This document shows positions 31,713-40,988 of a DNA stretch of 64,000 nucleotides, one piece after another. This DNA comes from Tuberibacillus sp. Marseille-P3662 (GTDB taxonomy: Bacteria; Bacillota; Bacilli; Bacillales; Sporolactobacillaceae), in contig NZ_FXBS01000006.1 of NCBI RefSeq assembly GCF_900178005.1, forward strand, positions 1,831,585 through 1,895,584, written 5' to 3'. The position numbers and the translations under genes were made by a program. The notes under the pieces are model-generated. The model worked only from the letters and a program-made list of their open reading frames with translations, had not been told where the DNA came from and did not search any database. Position 1 is the stretch's first letter. The number at the start of each line of letters is the position of its first letter.

Positions 31713-33023
31713 CTAGTTTGATTCCGTCGATGTCTGCTCGTACCGGGGATAGGTTTTGGCCATGTCGATCGCACTCTTTGCGTCAATATATCCCCATTGA
31801 TCATCCAGTGTCGGTTGGGCCGCTGTCTGAAGAATGCTCTTCACATCGTTGGGGCTAAGATAGGGATTCGCTTCCAGCATCTGAGCAACGACACCGGCGC
31901 AAATCGGGGTTGCCATTGATGTACCAGATAACTGTAAATAATAGTCTCCAACGATCTGTTCAGGCAATTGGCTTTCCAAAGCGGAATCAGGGGCCAATAG
32001 GGAAATGATATCAGTTCCCGGTGAATAGATATCTGGTTTGACTAATGAATCGACAGTTGGTCCTTGACTCGAAAAGCGTGCGATCTGATCATCTGAACGC
32101 GGCAGGGTATTCTGATCATTTGTAGCTCCGACAGTGATGATAAACGGATCGATACCCGGTGTACTAATTGTCATTGGTTTAGGACCGCTGTTCCCAGCTG
32201 CGGCACAAACGACGATGCCTGCATGCCACGCTTCTTGTGCCGTTTGTGCCAAAGGATCATCTCTATAAGGTTCAACAGCTTCAGCTCCAAGAGAAAGGGA
32301 AATAACACGGATATTAAGTGATTCCTTATGACTGATACACCATTCAATCCCCTTTATAATGGTTGATAATCTTCCGCCTCCCTGTTGATTCAAGACCTTG
32401 ACCCCGACCACTGACGCTTCAGGGGCAGGCCCAATGTAACTGCCATCTGATCGATACGCATTTCCGGCTACGTCACCAGCACAATGCGTCCCATGGCCAT
32501 TATCATCATACGGTTCCTCTTGGTTATTCACAAAGTCTTTAAATGCGATTACCCGGTCCGTAGGTGTTGTTAAGTCATCATGAGGATAGACACCCGTATC
32601 AATGACAGCAACCGTTACGCCTTTACCAGTGAATCCCTGATCCTTTTGGATATCGACGGCCCCAATTTCCCTGCTTGCAACATTGAGAAAGGCAGATACA
32701 TCTCGATCATAGAAAATACGGTCGACTGCTTCATGGTCCTTAATATACTTAATCATATCCGGTGTCATATTTCCGTGTACAGCATTTTTAAAGTAAAATT
32801 CGTCGCGAAGTAAATTATGCGAGTCGGCATGACAAGTCTTAAACATATCATCCTTTTTGTGCTGATCAATGTCCTTGGCTAAATAGACGATTACCGGCAG
32901 GGTGTCATAATGGCTTCTTGTTTCGTAGGGGTCTTCTTGTCGTTTGCGTCTCAGTTGATCGACCAAACCAGGATCTAGTAGACGGCCAGCTTCTTCAAAC
33001 CAGACTCTTTTTCTTTCACTCAT
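31713..33023 (-). CDS. aprX: AprX-like intracellular subtilisin-family serine protease
   Basis: A 436-residue S8 peptidase, close in length to B. subtilis AprX (442 aa). The catalytic triad segments are VAVIDTGVYPHDDL (Asp), DDNGHGTHCAGDVAGN (His) and LSGTSMATPICAGVVAQML (Ser); the oxyanion Asn is in CAAAGNSGP. The N-terminal 110 residues are a propeptide-like domain, with no signal peptide, so the enzyme stays in the cytosol. AprX is made in stationary phase; its substrate is unknown. AGGAGG precedes the ATG. The EndA-type nuclease follows 147 bases downstream. Confidence 0.87.
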   Translation of the reverse strand: MSERKRVWFEEAGRLLDPGLVDQLRRKRQEDPYETRSHYDTLPVIVYLAKDIDQHKKDDMFKTCHADSHNLLRDEFYFKNAVHGNMTPDMIKYIKDHEAVDRIFYDRDVSAFLNVASREIGAVDIQKDQGFTGKGVTVAVIDTGVYPHDDLTTPTDRVIAFKDFVNNQEEPYDDNGHGTHCAGDVAGNAYRSDGSYIGPAPEASVVGVKVLNQQGGGRLSTIIKGIEWCISHKESLNIRVISLSLGAEAVEPYRDDPLAQTAQEAWHAGIVVCAAAGNSGPKPMTISTPGIDPFIITVGATNDQNTLPRSDDQIARFSSQGPTVDSLVKPDIYSPGTDIISLLAPDSALESQLPEQIVGDYYLQLSGTSMATPICAGVVAQMLEANPYLSPNDVKSILQTAAQPTLDDQWGYIDAKSAIDMAKTYPRYEQTSTESN

Positions 33024-33462
33024 TTTTGTTGCCTCCTCGTTATTTTAGATTTCAAGTCCTACTTCCAAAAACAACGATGGCTTTGAACAAATGGGGTAAT
33101 GAATGGCCATTCAATGCATGAACACCCTATAGGTCCATCTGTTAAACCAAAATCCTGTACATCTTTCAAAACGCCCAAGAACAAAAAAGACCTTAATCTA
33201 AAGAGAATCTATCTCTTATACTAAAAGCATAACTTTCGAAATGATCTCCATCAATGCAACTAAATGACTGTTTTTTCTGATAATACAACAGAAACTGATA
33301 CCTTATATATAGCTCCTTAGGACCTGTTATTCTCCATTAACATCTATAGTGTTTATTATTTTTGAATGATTTCATCTAATATCGGCATCATGCTGGATAT
33401 ACATTATATTTTATCAGACCAAAGTCTATCCTATAGATAGATCGACAAAATATTGGAGTGTC
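33024..33462. other. Gene-free stretch
   Basis: About 440 bp of AT-rich sequence between the divergent aprX and the small plus-strand gene. It should hold both promoters, but I see no clear operator, hairpin or ORF with a ribosome site. Confidence 0.45.
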
Positions 33463-33678
33463 ATGTGTATGTTCCAGCCAAAGTTCGACTACTATATAGG
33501 GGATCTTGTAACCACACCTACCCATAGAGGCGTTTTCCAAATTAGCGGATACCAATTGGATTACAGCCAGCACCCTTTTAATCAAACTGAAGAGCCGACG
33601 TATATTTTATATAACTCGGTTGAAAAAGACTGTATTGAAGCCCCGCAAGAGGATATTGAACTGCTTTATAGGGGTTAG
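33463..33678 (+). CDS. Small hypothetical protein
   Basis: A 71-residue acidic, aromatic-rich protein (MFQPKFDYYIGDLV, GVFQISGYQLDYS, EEPTYILYNSVEKD, IELLYRG). I do not recognise the family; the beta-rich, Tyr-rich sequence suggests a small barrel. GGAG lies four bases before the ATG at 33463 and ten before the ATG at 33469, so the start could be either. It is a lone gene with no visible membrane segment. Confidence 0.6.
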   Translation: MCMFQPKFDYYIGDLVTTPTHRGVFQISGYQLDYSQHPFNQTEEPTYILYNSVEKDCIEAPQEDIELLYRG

Positions 33679-33789
33679 TTTGTCTAATTGGAGGATCGGG
33701 GCAAGTGCTACTTGGGGTAAACTTATGTCATAGCATAACAGATGGGACAACGCGATATAAATCAAACACAGCAATTGAAGCTGTTTTGA

Positions 33790-34197
33790 TCATTTCAAAT
33801 ATAGGTATTGAATATGTCGACTATTTTTTATAAACGAAAGAATGTCGTCCATCTCTCGTAATCTTTTATCAAGGGACATTCGCTTAGATGCGCTCAGATC
33901 CTTTTCGTCTTCTTTCACATGCATATGGAAGGGTTCAGTTTCGGTTTGATAAGCCTTCCTTTCATGAGGTTCAGAATGAAATTTAATAATGATATTCCCA
34001 GAGGCATCATATAAGTCATATTGAAAAAACTCAATCTCATCTTGAATAATCATTTCGTTACAGTGCAATTTACTAAAGTCTCTAAAAACGATCACTCGAC
34101 GATTTCTGTCATCAGGAACGGGGCGGATCTCCTCGATGATATCATCAAAATCTCTTGTAATCCTCGGCCAACTAGTTTTTCTCAGTCCGGTTCCCAA
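33790..34197 (-). CDS. Possible TumE/DUF6516-like toxin
   Basis: A protein of up to 135 residues. The core FFQYDLYDASGNIIIKFHSEPHERKAYQTETEPFHMHV resembles the conserved stretch of DUF6516/TumE proteins (usually Y-x-DADGNLIFRWDNAPHH...FPHHKH), including the paired His/Pro region. TumE is the toxin of a predicted toxin-antitoxin family; its target is unclear. The gene overlaps the HTH gene upstream by 26 bases, so translation is probably coupled. A TTG at 34197 starts the frame; a later start is possible because the first 20 residues overlap the HTH gene. The assignment is from remembered family features, not a search. Confidence 0.5.
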   Translation of the reverse strand: MGTGLRKTSWPRITRDFDDIIEEIRPVPDDRNRRVIVFRDFSKLHCNEMIIQDEIEFFQYDLYDASGNIIIKFHSEPHERKAYQTETEPFHMHVKEDEKDLSASKRMSLDKRLREMDDILSFIKNSRHIQYLYLK

Positions 34198-34840
34198 AGG
34201 TATCGTACTTTCTTATAAGATATTTCCAAGCAGAAGCATCAGTTTCTTCGTCTGCTGTCATATCTTTGGTCGCTTTCATGCCTAATGTTTGCTCGAATGG
34301 CCCCCCATATTTCTTTTCGTAGGCTATTAATTGATTAACAATGGTTACTTGGACACTGTTATTGTCATCAATATCATTTTCTGCTTCCCATTCATCAACG
34401 ATATCTTGAACTTTGTGTAATTTACCTGTTCGCGAACGCCAAATTGTGGAACCAGAAATCCGGGCCTGTTTATTATTTTTATCTTTGGTATAGCCAATAA
34501 ACCGACCTTCCTTAATCCAATTATTGATGGCCGTGATACTGACACCGAAATATTTGGCTAAATCACCTGTTGTATATAGTGTGAGATCTGATTGTTCCTT
34601 GGAAGCATATTCAGCCATTTGCTGAAACAATACATAATAATGTTCCTTTAAGATATTCGGGTCACTTAATACCTCTTCACTGAGTTGTTTATAAGCACTA
34701 GTATCAAGGGTTGTTTTATTTGCAAAATTAACTAGCATCTTAAAAAATAGTAAAGAGTCATTGGGTTGCTCAAAAATGCGTTGAGTTAATGCGTCAATCG
34801 ACTGATCAACAAAAGCTTCTTTTTCATAGGCCGTAAACAT
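34172..34840 (-). CDS. HTH protein, possible antitoxin partner
   Basis: A 222-residue protein: an N-terminal helical region (about 1-95), an excisionase/MerR-like HTH (TTGDLAKYFGVSITAINNWIKEGRFIGY, about 108-135) and a C-terminal helical domain (QLIAYEKKYGGPFEQTLGMKATKDM) that could bind a partner. GGAGGTGG lies before the ATG at 34840; the frame runs open upstream to 35047 without support. The 26-base overlap with the DUF6516-like gene suggests a two-gene module in which this is the DNA-binding antitoxin. Confidence 0.55.
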   Translation of the reverse strand: MFTAYEKEAFVDQSIDALTQRIFEQPNDSLLFFKMLVNFANKTTLDTSAYKQLSEEVLSDPNILKEHYYVLFQQMAEYASKEQSDLTLYTTGDLAKYFGVSITAINNWIKEGRFIGYTKDKNNKQARISGSTIWRSRTGKLHKVQDIVDEWEAENDIDDNNSVQVTIVNQLIAYEKKYGGPFEQTLGMKATKDMTADEETDASAWKYLIRKYDTFGNRTEKN

Positions 34841-35155
34841 TAATACCACCTCCACACCTCCATCATATACAAACTTAAAGCAAACTACAAGCCCAAAGTT
34901 TCTTAAACGATCCAACTGTTCTAAATTATTGCCATAATAACAGCATGCAAACCCTTTAATCTGAAAAGTAAAGTTGAAAATAACATTAACAGAATTTAAA
35001 CGAAAAGTGTGTAGAAATTTTAGTGCGTTAGGGATGGGTATTGTCATATGAAATCAAATGATGTCTGTCAGGAAATAATTATAAACAGTTGAAATGAGTG
35101 AGGGATTCTAACCTTTACGGAATAAGGCAGCGATGCCAATGGCAAAGGGTTGCCA
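34841..35155. other. Gene-free stretch upstream of the HTH gene
   Basis: About 315 bp without a credible gene. The long open frame extending from the HTH gene lacks a start with a ribosome site. The promoter of the HTH/toxin-like pair must lie here, but no clear palindrome was found. Confidence 0.4.
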
Positions 35156-35698
35156 TTAGCTTGAGTGTCTACAGTTCCTAAGCTTGTCAAGTTTGTCGAT
35201 TTGTTTATCTAATTGAAGGATTCGATCAAGCGCTGTTTGGGGGTCAATGGTTTGATAATGATGATTCCCTCCGGGTTGTTCTTCAGCTTCATCAGCCAAA
35301 GCAACAACATGCTGAAGAGGGTTGCGTTCCAGTTGGCTTGACCCAGCTGGCAAATAAGAATCCGTGTGGAGTAAAATAGCCAGGGCAATTTCTTTCGCTG
35401 CTTGGCGATTTTCCCCGCTACGGATCAGTAGTTTATGAGCGCGATTGGCGCCCTTAATTGCATGAATGTCATTTTCTTTATATAAATCAAAATCCCATTC
35501 ACCATTACGATACCAGTTATAATGGCCGATATCGTGAAGGAGACCCGCTTTAGCGGCTTGATCGGGATCAACATTGTTATTCTGTGCATAGGAAAAAGCG
35601 TGTTCAGCAACAGCAATCGCATGAGCGATGCCTGAGCGTTGTAGATACTTTTGGGCGATTGGATGGGAAAAAATTTGTTCTAACGTCACATTCCTCAT
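35156..35698 (-). CDS. HD-domain phosphohydrolase
   Basis: A 180-residue protein with the HD signature in order: GIAHAIAVAEHAFSYA (first His), AGLLHDIGHYNW (the His-Asp pair), IKGANRAHKLLI and AILLHTDSYLP (later His, Asp). It resembles YqeK-like small HD hydrolases acting on nucleotides, but the substrate is not predictable. GGAGGAG precedes the ATG. Alone on the minus strand. Confidence 0.8.
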   Translation of the reverse strand: MRNVTLEQIFSHPIAQKYLQRSGIAHAIAVAEHAFSYAQNNNVDPDQAAKAGLLHDIGHYNWYRNGEWDFDLYKENDIHAIKGANRAHKLLIRSGENRQAAKEIALAILLHTDSYLPAGSSQLERNPLQHVVALADEAEEQPGGNHHYQTIDPQTALDRILQLDKQIDKLDKLRNCRHSS

Positions 35699-35878
35699 TG
35701 CAAAAACTCCTCCAGTCTTGCCAGTCTTTAAGAAGCGTTTTAAGCAATAAATGACAATGGCAAAAAAATGATATTGCCAAACAATATAGCACGATTTTTA
35801 TTGGAATGCAATCATTAAAGGTCCTATTTTCTTTCCCATTCATCCCTCTTCCGCATGTGGAACACTGAGTTATATTCC

Positions 35879-36775
35879 CTAACGCGAATTTAGTGTGCCC
35901 TTATTCTGTAATGGTTCCGCAGCCTTTCCTGCTTTGTTGTTCCTAACAAACATATAAAAAGACGCACCAAAGATGACACAATAACCAATGATACTTAGTA
36001 GATCCGGTGGCTGATGAAAGACGATCACACTAATTAATGCGGAATAGACAATCGTCGAGTAAAAAAAGATGGATATTTCCCTAGCCGGTGCAAATTTGTA
36101 TGCAACGGTCAAACCAAACTGACCCAGAGTAGCAAACAAACCCGCTAAGAGCAGGTAGATCAACTGCTGCCATGACATCGGTTCATACGAAATGACCGCA
36201 AAAGGCACAAGCACAACTGTTGAGAAGAAGGAAAAATAAAAGACAACCGTATAATACTTCTCCTTATCTCCTAACACGCGCAACACTGTATAAGCTCCAG
36301 CAGCAAAGACAGCTGACGCAACACCTGCCATATATGGAAGCGCTTCGATCGAAAATGCCGGTTTAATAATCAATAGTGTTCCGATAAACGCGACGATAAC
36401 CGAGACGATTTGATAGAACTTAGCCTTCTCCCGCAAAAATATCGCACAAAAAATGATTAATAAAAACGGGCTCATTTTGTTTAACATATCCGCATCTGAT
36501 AAAACGAGATGATCAATCGCATAAAAGTAAAAGACAATGCCAAGCGTCCCTAAGGCTGATCTTAATAATAAAATCGGCTGATGTTCCTTTTTGCCAAAGA
36601 TCCTTTCCTTATGGTGCCAAACAAATCCGAAGGAAATGACAGCCGTCACCAGATTTCTAAATAAGGTCTTTTGAAGCGTTGGCACATCTCCAGAAAGTTT
36701 CACGAAGGCCGACATCATCGCAAAACCAAAAGCAGATAGTAAGAGTAAGAGAATACCTTTATTTTTATCGCTCAT
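35879..36775 (-). CDS. EamA/DMT-family transporter
   Basis: A 298-residue membrane protein with ten predicted helices in two EamA repeats (about 5-140 and 150-285). Typical motifs are FGFAMMSAFVKLSG, LRSALGTLGIVFYFYAIDHL, KMSPFLLIIFCAIFLREKAKFYQ and LAGLFATLGQFGLTVAYKFAPAREISIFFYSTIVYSALISVIVFHQPP. These proteins export metabolites or drugs; substrate unknown. GGAGG precedes the ATG. Confidence 0.85.
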   Translation of the reverse strand: MSDKNKGILLLLLSAFGFAMMSAFVKLSGDVPTLQKTLFRNLVTAVISFGFVWHHKERIFGKKEHQPILLLRSALGTLGIVFYFYAIDHLVLSDADMLNKMSPFLLIIFCAIFLREKAKFYQIVSVIVAFIGTLLIIKPAFSIEALPYMAGVASAVFAAGAYTVLRVLGDKEKYYTVVFYFSFFSTVVLVPFAVISYEPMSWQQLIYLLLAGLFATLGQFGLTVAYKFAPAREISIFFYSTIVYSALISVIVFHQPPDLLSIIGYCVIFGASFYMFVRNNKAGKAAEPLQNKGTLNSR

Positions 36776-36882
36776 ATTGTCCTCCAGATACGTTTATTCT
36801 TCTCGCATATTTGCTAATCCTACAGTACATTAATCCAAAGGAAAGTCGCTGTCAATTAAATTGTTTGGCTATAACAAAAAAA

Positions 36883-36912
36883 CCAATTCTTCGGTAAGCA
36901 TCGAAGAACTGG
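36883..36912 (-). terminator. Terminator of the FlaR-like gene
   Basis: CCAATTCTTCG (36883-36893) and CGAAGAACTGG (36902-36912) pair with one G-U. On the minus strand T7 follows. Confidence 0.85.
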
Positions 36913-36975
36913 CTTTAAAAATACACGGTTATGGATTACTCATTTGTAGATGTTGCTGCCCGATCATTTGAATGC

Positions 36976-37506
36976 CTATACAGTTCCTGTTGTTTCATTG
37001 TGCTCGACTCGTTCAAGGAAACGCTCGACCTCTTTTGGCGACGACAAAATCACCACTTTAGTCTCATCGGGTAATTGTGCCAGCTTATTCATGATTTCTG
37101 GCTTTTTAACTTTAGGGTAACTCCAAACCCATTTTAAAAATGGGAATGAAATTCTCTCATCGCACCCTTTTCCCATATCAGGCCTTGGCTTATTCCAATA
37201 CTTAATCCTTCTTTTGATAATACGGCCGACACATATGACTCTCGATATATCTAGAAAAATAACCGTATCAGCGGCTTGAAGTCTGATGTCCATTGTACTG
37301 CCGTAATTGCCGTCAAAGATCCATGCATCTTTGTTCACCCGTTCATGTTGAACACGTCTTTGTTCTGCCTTGGGCGTCCCGACCCAATTCGGCTTCCAGA
37401 ACATAGCATCCAAATGAAAAACCTCAATGTCTAGCTTATAACCCAATTGTCTAGCTAAAGTAGACTTTCCAGATCCACCTGAACCGATGATTGCAATTTT
37501 TTTCAT
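36976..37506 (-). CDS. P-loop kinase, FlaR/adenylate-kinase-like
   Basis: A 176-residue P-loop protein: KKIAIIGSGGSGKSTLARQLG (Walker A, about 3-20), FHLDAMFWKPNW, AWIFDGNYGSTMDIRLQAADTVIFLD and RIIKRRIKYW. This pattern defines the proteins annotated as DNA topology modulation protein FlaR, which look like small-molecule kinases related to adenylate and shikimate kinases. The real substrate is unknown. The frame is open up to 37599; I chose 37506 because homologues begin there and GGGGAG is just upstream, though spacing is short. Confidence 0.78.
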   Translation of the reverse strand: MKKIAIIGSGGSGKSTLARQLGYKLDIEVFHLDAMFWKPNWVGTPKAEQRRVQHERVNKDAWIFDGNYGSTMDIRLQAADTVIFLDISRVICVGRIIKRRIKYWNKPRPDMGKGCDERISFPFLKWVWSYPKVKKPEIMNKLAQLPDETKVVILSSPKEVERFLERVEHNETTGTV

Positions 37507-37717
37507 AGACTCCCCAACCTCTGCGTCATATTTCTCCACCATTAATTTCGAGAACACGATCAATCCCCCCTTCATAACACTGGCACGAAAGCTAATCATT
37601 GGTCTGTGCTACAAAAATGATGTAAAATATTATGCATGTGGAATTTCCCCTCTCTATTGTCAGAGGAAAATTCTGCTTTTTTTAATGGAATAAGAACAAC
37701 ACGAAGGGGAACTGACG

Positions 37718-38437
37718 ATGCCAACAGGATCAATGATTGATGCATTAGCAGTCATTATTGGCGGCTTTTTAGGAGCTTTTTTTAAAGATAAAATCCCTGA
37801 GAGATTAAGTACCGCTCTCCCACTAACATTTGGAGCGGCATCTATGGGCATGGGTATCGATTTAATCACAGACATGGATGCTTTACCACCTGTCATTCTC
37901 TCTCTACTAATTGGGAGCGCCCTAGGTGAGTTAATGAATCTGGAAAAAGGCATTGAATGGTGTGCGAGCAAAGTCCGCGGGCCCGTGGAACGTTTGTTTT
38001 CAGGCGGAAATACTGAGCTGAGCCAAGAAGCTTTTATGGAGAAATTTGTAGGTATTGTTGTGTTATTCTGCGCTAGCGGAACCGGAATCTTTGGTGCCTT
38101 GAACGAAGGTATGACAGGCAATACATCGATACTAATTTCAAAATCGTTTCTCGATCTCTTTACCGCAGCGATTTTTGCGACAGCGTTAGGTTATATGGTG
38201 ATCACCGTCGCCGTTCCTCAATTCGTTATTCTCGTCGGTTTATTCATGAGTGCTGGGGTCATTCTACCGCTTACCGAACCCCATATGATTGCTGACTTTT
38301 CTGGTGTCGGCGGCATCATTATGTTAGTCACAGGTTTTCGGATTAGTGGCATTAAATCCTTTCCGATTGGCAATATGTTGCCGGCTCTCGTCCTGGCCAT
38401 GCCGGTATCGGAATTATGGAAAATGTTTATGGGGTGA
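37718..38437 (+). CDS. DUF554 membrane protein (YqgA family)
   Basis: A 239-residue protein with about seven membrane helices: DALAVIIGGFLGAFFKDKIPERL at the N-terminus, GAASMGMGIDL, LLIGSALGELMNLEKGIEW, FCASGTGIFGALNEGMTG and FRISGIKSFPIGNMLPALVLAMP. This is the DUF554 family, of unknown transport or structural function. The start follows AAGGGGAA. Single gene, divergent from the kinase gene. Confidence 0.85.
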   Translation: MPTGSMIDALAVIIGGFLGAFFKDKIPERLSTALPLTFGAASMGMGIDLITDMDALPPVILSLLIGSALGELMNLEKGIEWCASKVRGPVERLFSGGNTELSQEAFMEKFVGIVVLFCASGTGIFGALNEGMTGNTSILISKSFLDLFTAAIFATALGYMVITVAVPQFVILVGLFMSAGVILPLTEPHMIADFSGVGGIIMLVTGFRISGIKSFPIGNMLPALVLAMPVSELWKMFMG

Positions 38438-38629
38438 TTGTTGTCACCCTATTAGCATACATCATTGTTTTCTAGACCGATCCTAAGGACTTAGCCCTTT
38501 GTACATTCCCATGCCACATGAACCAGCCAAAAAGAAACACCAATAAGATACATAATCATATGAATATGGTCGTTACAGGTTTTAATCCTATATTTCCTTA
38601 GACATTCCAAAATCCTTCTTAATGATAAT

Positions 38630-38672
38630 CAAACGGCGGGCACCCCGAAAACAATGGGATAACCGCCGTTTG
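38630..38672 (-). terminator. Terminator of the dhaKLM operon
   Basis: CAAACGGCGG (38630-38639) and CCGCCGTTTG (38663-38672) form a perfect 10-bp stem with a 23-base loop, 28 bases past the dhaM stop. The U tract on the minus strand is weak (ATTATCATT). Confidence 0.65.
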
Positions 38673-38699
38673 TATCTGCAGCTACGATTTTTCCTTGAT

Positions 38700-39098
38700 T
38701 TACTGCTTCTTATCCCAACTTTTAGCTTTTTCGGCAGCTTGTTGGACGTCTTCTACCGTTCGCCCTAAGCCGGATTCAACCACTGCGACATAGGTCCCTT
38801 CGACAAGTGGAGCATCCGCGATGGTCACATGCTCCGCATCGTTATCAAGCATTTCTATCGCAAGTTCAGCATTCATCAAAGCACTGCCTATATCAAACAT
38901 CACGACAACCCCCGCGCCTTCATCAACAGCTGTTATCGCCTTCGTTATTCGATCGACGCTTGTGCCGATCTCACCATCATCTGTACCGCCTGCTGCCGCA
39001 ATGGGGACATTATTTTGATTCGTTTGCGAAACAAGTTCCTGCACCCCTTCAGCCAGCCTGCTACTGTGTGAAACAATCACGATTCCGACATGTGCCAT
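38700..39098 (-). CDS. dhaM: PTS-dependent dihydroxyacetone kinase, phosphoryl donor subunit DhaM
   Basis: A 132-residue EIIA-Man-like domain: GIVIVSHSSRLAEGVQELV contains the phospho-accepting His (about residue 11). GTSVDRITKAITAV, VVMFDIGSALMNAELAIEML and DAPLVEGTYVAVVESGLG are typical. It relays phosphate from HPr to DhaL-bound ADP. Only the EIIA domain is present, not the HPr/EI fusion of E. coli DhaM. Last gene of the operon, three bases behind dhaL. Confidence 0.92.
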   Translation of the reverse strand: MAHVGIVIVSHSSRLAEGVQELVSQTNQNNVPIAAAGGTDDGEIGTSVDRITKAITAVDEGAGVVVMFDIGSALMNAELAIEMLDNDAEHVTIADAPLVEGTYVAVVESGLGRTVEDVQQAAEKAKSWDKKQ

Positions 39099-39101
39099 AA
39101 A

Positions 39102-39722
39102 TTATGCCTCGCCTTCTTTTAAAACGTCAGATAGAGCTTCAAACAAATAATAGGAAGTTACAGAACCTGGGTCTAGGTGCCCAACCGATCTTTCTCCTAG
39201 ATAAGAAGCTCGTCCCTTCTTAGCTTCGAGATCTTTCGTCGCCTCCATCGCTGTTTCTGCTGTTTCCGCAAGACCTGCAGGAGAGATGTCCTGTTCCTTA
39301 AAATAGGTCAACATGGGGATCCAGACATCAAGCATGGTTTTATCGCCTTCATTGGCTTTGCCGCGAGATTTAATCCCGTTAACAGCTGCTTCTAAGGCGG
39401 GAACAATATTGGTATCATTGATCTCAGGTTCGTTCTTCAACTCAGAAGCCGCTTTTAAAAACGCTGTGCCAAAGAGGGGACCAGAAGCTCCACCTACTTT
39501 AGAAATTAAGGTCATGGCGGTGTCCTTTAACAAATCACCCGTAAATTCATAAGTGTTGGCGTCTATTTTTGTTTGCACTTCCTGAAAGCCCCTCGCCATA
39601 TTGTGACCATGATCGCCATCACCAATGGCTTGATCGAGTTCAGAAAGCTTATCTTTATTCTCCTGCATTTTTTGATTCATTTGTCTTAACCATTGTGCCG
39701 TTTGTTCAACAGATAATTGCAT
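39102..39722 (-). CDS. dhaL: Dihydroxyacetone kinase ADP-binding subunit DhaL
   Basis: A 206-residue all-helical subunit. The Mg-ADP site is visible as LDQAIGDGDHGHNMARGF, with the metal-binding Asp residues; GGASGPLFGTAFLKAA and GDKTMLDVWIPML are further family marks. ADP stays bound and is recharged by phospho-DhaM. AGGGAGG precedes the ATG. Middle gene of dhaKLM. Confidence 0.94.
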   Translation of the reverse strand: MQLSVEQTAQWLRQMNQKMQENKDKLSELDQAIGDGDHGHNMARGFQEVQTKIDANTYEFTGDLLKDTAMTLISKVGGASGPLFGTAFLKAASELKNEPEINDTNIVPALEAAVNGIKSRGKANEGDKTMLDVWIPMLTYFKEQDISPAGLAETAETAMEATKDLEAKKGRASYLGERSVGHLDPGSVTSYYLFEALSDVLKEGEA

Positions 39723-39745
39723 GAATGTTGCCTCCCTACATTTCT

Positions 39746-40702
39746 TTACTTTAAAAGATCGTATAATGGACCATCTAATTTCAAGATGCTAATTGAACAA
39801 CCCGCCATTTCTAGTGAAGTCATGTATTCTCCGACAAATGTTTTGACAACATTGACCTGTTTCTGTTTCAATAATTCGCTAACTTTACGATTAACAATAT
39901 ACAGTTCCATGAGAGGGGTCGCGCCTAGCCCGTTAATCATAACGGCAATATTGTCACCCGTGGAGAGAGCCACCTTATCCAATACTTTTGTCAAAAGTTC
40001 CGTCGTAAGTTCATCGGCCGGCATTATCTCCTTTCTTTCCATCCCTTGCTCCCCGTGGATGCCTGTACCGATCTCTATTTCATTATCGCCTAGTGTGAAT
40101 CCGGGTTTGCCGGAAGCGGGAACAATACTCGGGGAAAGGGAGACACCCATGGATCGAACGTTATGGATGACGTGTTCGGCAATGTCTTTAACTTCCTCTA
40201 GATTTTTGCCAGCTGCCGCGGCAGCTCCTGCTATTTTATGAACAAATATTGTCCCGGCGATGCCTCGACGGTCTTCTTCTTTTTCAACAGCTATATCGTC
40301 ATTCACAATGACTTGCTCGACATCAATGCCTTCTGCTTCAGCCATGTCAGCTGCCATGTCAAAATTCATGACGTCGCCGGAATAATTCTTAACAACAAGT
40401 AAAACACCCTTGCCGCTATTTACTGCCTTAATGGCCTCGAAAATTTGATCCGGTGTCGGAGAGGTGAAAACTTCTCCGGCAACAGCAGCATCTAATAAAC
40501 CATCACCGATATAGCCGGCATGAGCGGGTTCATGACCGCTGCCCCCGCCGCTGACCAATCCAACTTTTCCATTTACAGGAGCATCTTTCCGGATAAGGAC
40601 TGTCGAATCAGGTAAGCGTTTTAATTGATCGGGATGGGCCGCAACCATTCCATCTAACATTTCGTCAATGACATCATCGGGACGATTCACCAATTTTTTC
40701 AT
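39746..40702 (-). CDS. dhaK: Dihydroxyacetone kinase substrate-binding subunit DhaK
   Basis: A protein of about 318 residues. It holds KVGLVSGGGSGHEPAHAGYIGDGLLDAAVAG near the N-terminus, NYSGDVMNFDMAAD, and the segment EIGTGIHGEQG with the His that binds dihydroxyacetone covalently. With DhaL and DhaM it phosphorylates dihydroxyacetone at the expense of PEP, feeding glycolysis. Two adjacent ATGs (40705, 40702) follow GGAG; I used the second. First gene of the operon; no local regulator (DhaR/DhaS-like) or glycerol dehydrogenase gene is next to it. Confidence 0.94.
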   Translation of the reverse strand: MKKLVNRPDDVIDEMLDGMVAAHPDQLKRLPDSTVLIRKDAPVNGKVGLVSGGGSGHEPAHAGYIGDGLLDAAVAGEVFTSPTPDQIFEAIKAVNSGKGVLLVVKNYSGDVMNFDMAADMAEAEGIDVEQVIVNDDIAVEKEEDRRGIAGTIFVHKIAGAAAAAGKNLEEVKDIAEHVIHNVRSMGVSLSPSIVPASGKPGFTLGDNEIEIGTGIHGEQGMERKEIMPADELTTELLTKVLDKVALSTGDNIAVMINGLGATPLMELYIVNRKVSELLKQKQVNVVKTFVGEYMTSLEMAGCSISILKLDGPLYDLLK

Positions 40703-40988
40703 CATAGCATCTCCATTTTTTAGACATTTTCTGAACACGAATTGGCAGACTATTTTTTTGTACAATTATTTTAACATTTCAATATCAGTTTTTCATGGTT
40801 GAAAGGCTCTTTGAAAGTCCCTCAGAAAGTATGAACCATGCAAAATAATATGCAGGAATGGTATGATACTAAAAATTATGATCCCCAAATGGAACCCTTT
40901 CAGTATTTTAGCATCGAATAAACTATGTTAACGGGCCTTTATTAGATGTAAAGAATAAAGCCTGTATAAAACATGGGGTGAATACTAT

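Noticed and set aside
34841-35047. N-terminal extension of the HTH gene
   Set aside because: No start with a ribosome site; GGAGGTGG clearly marks the ATG at 34840.
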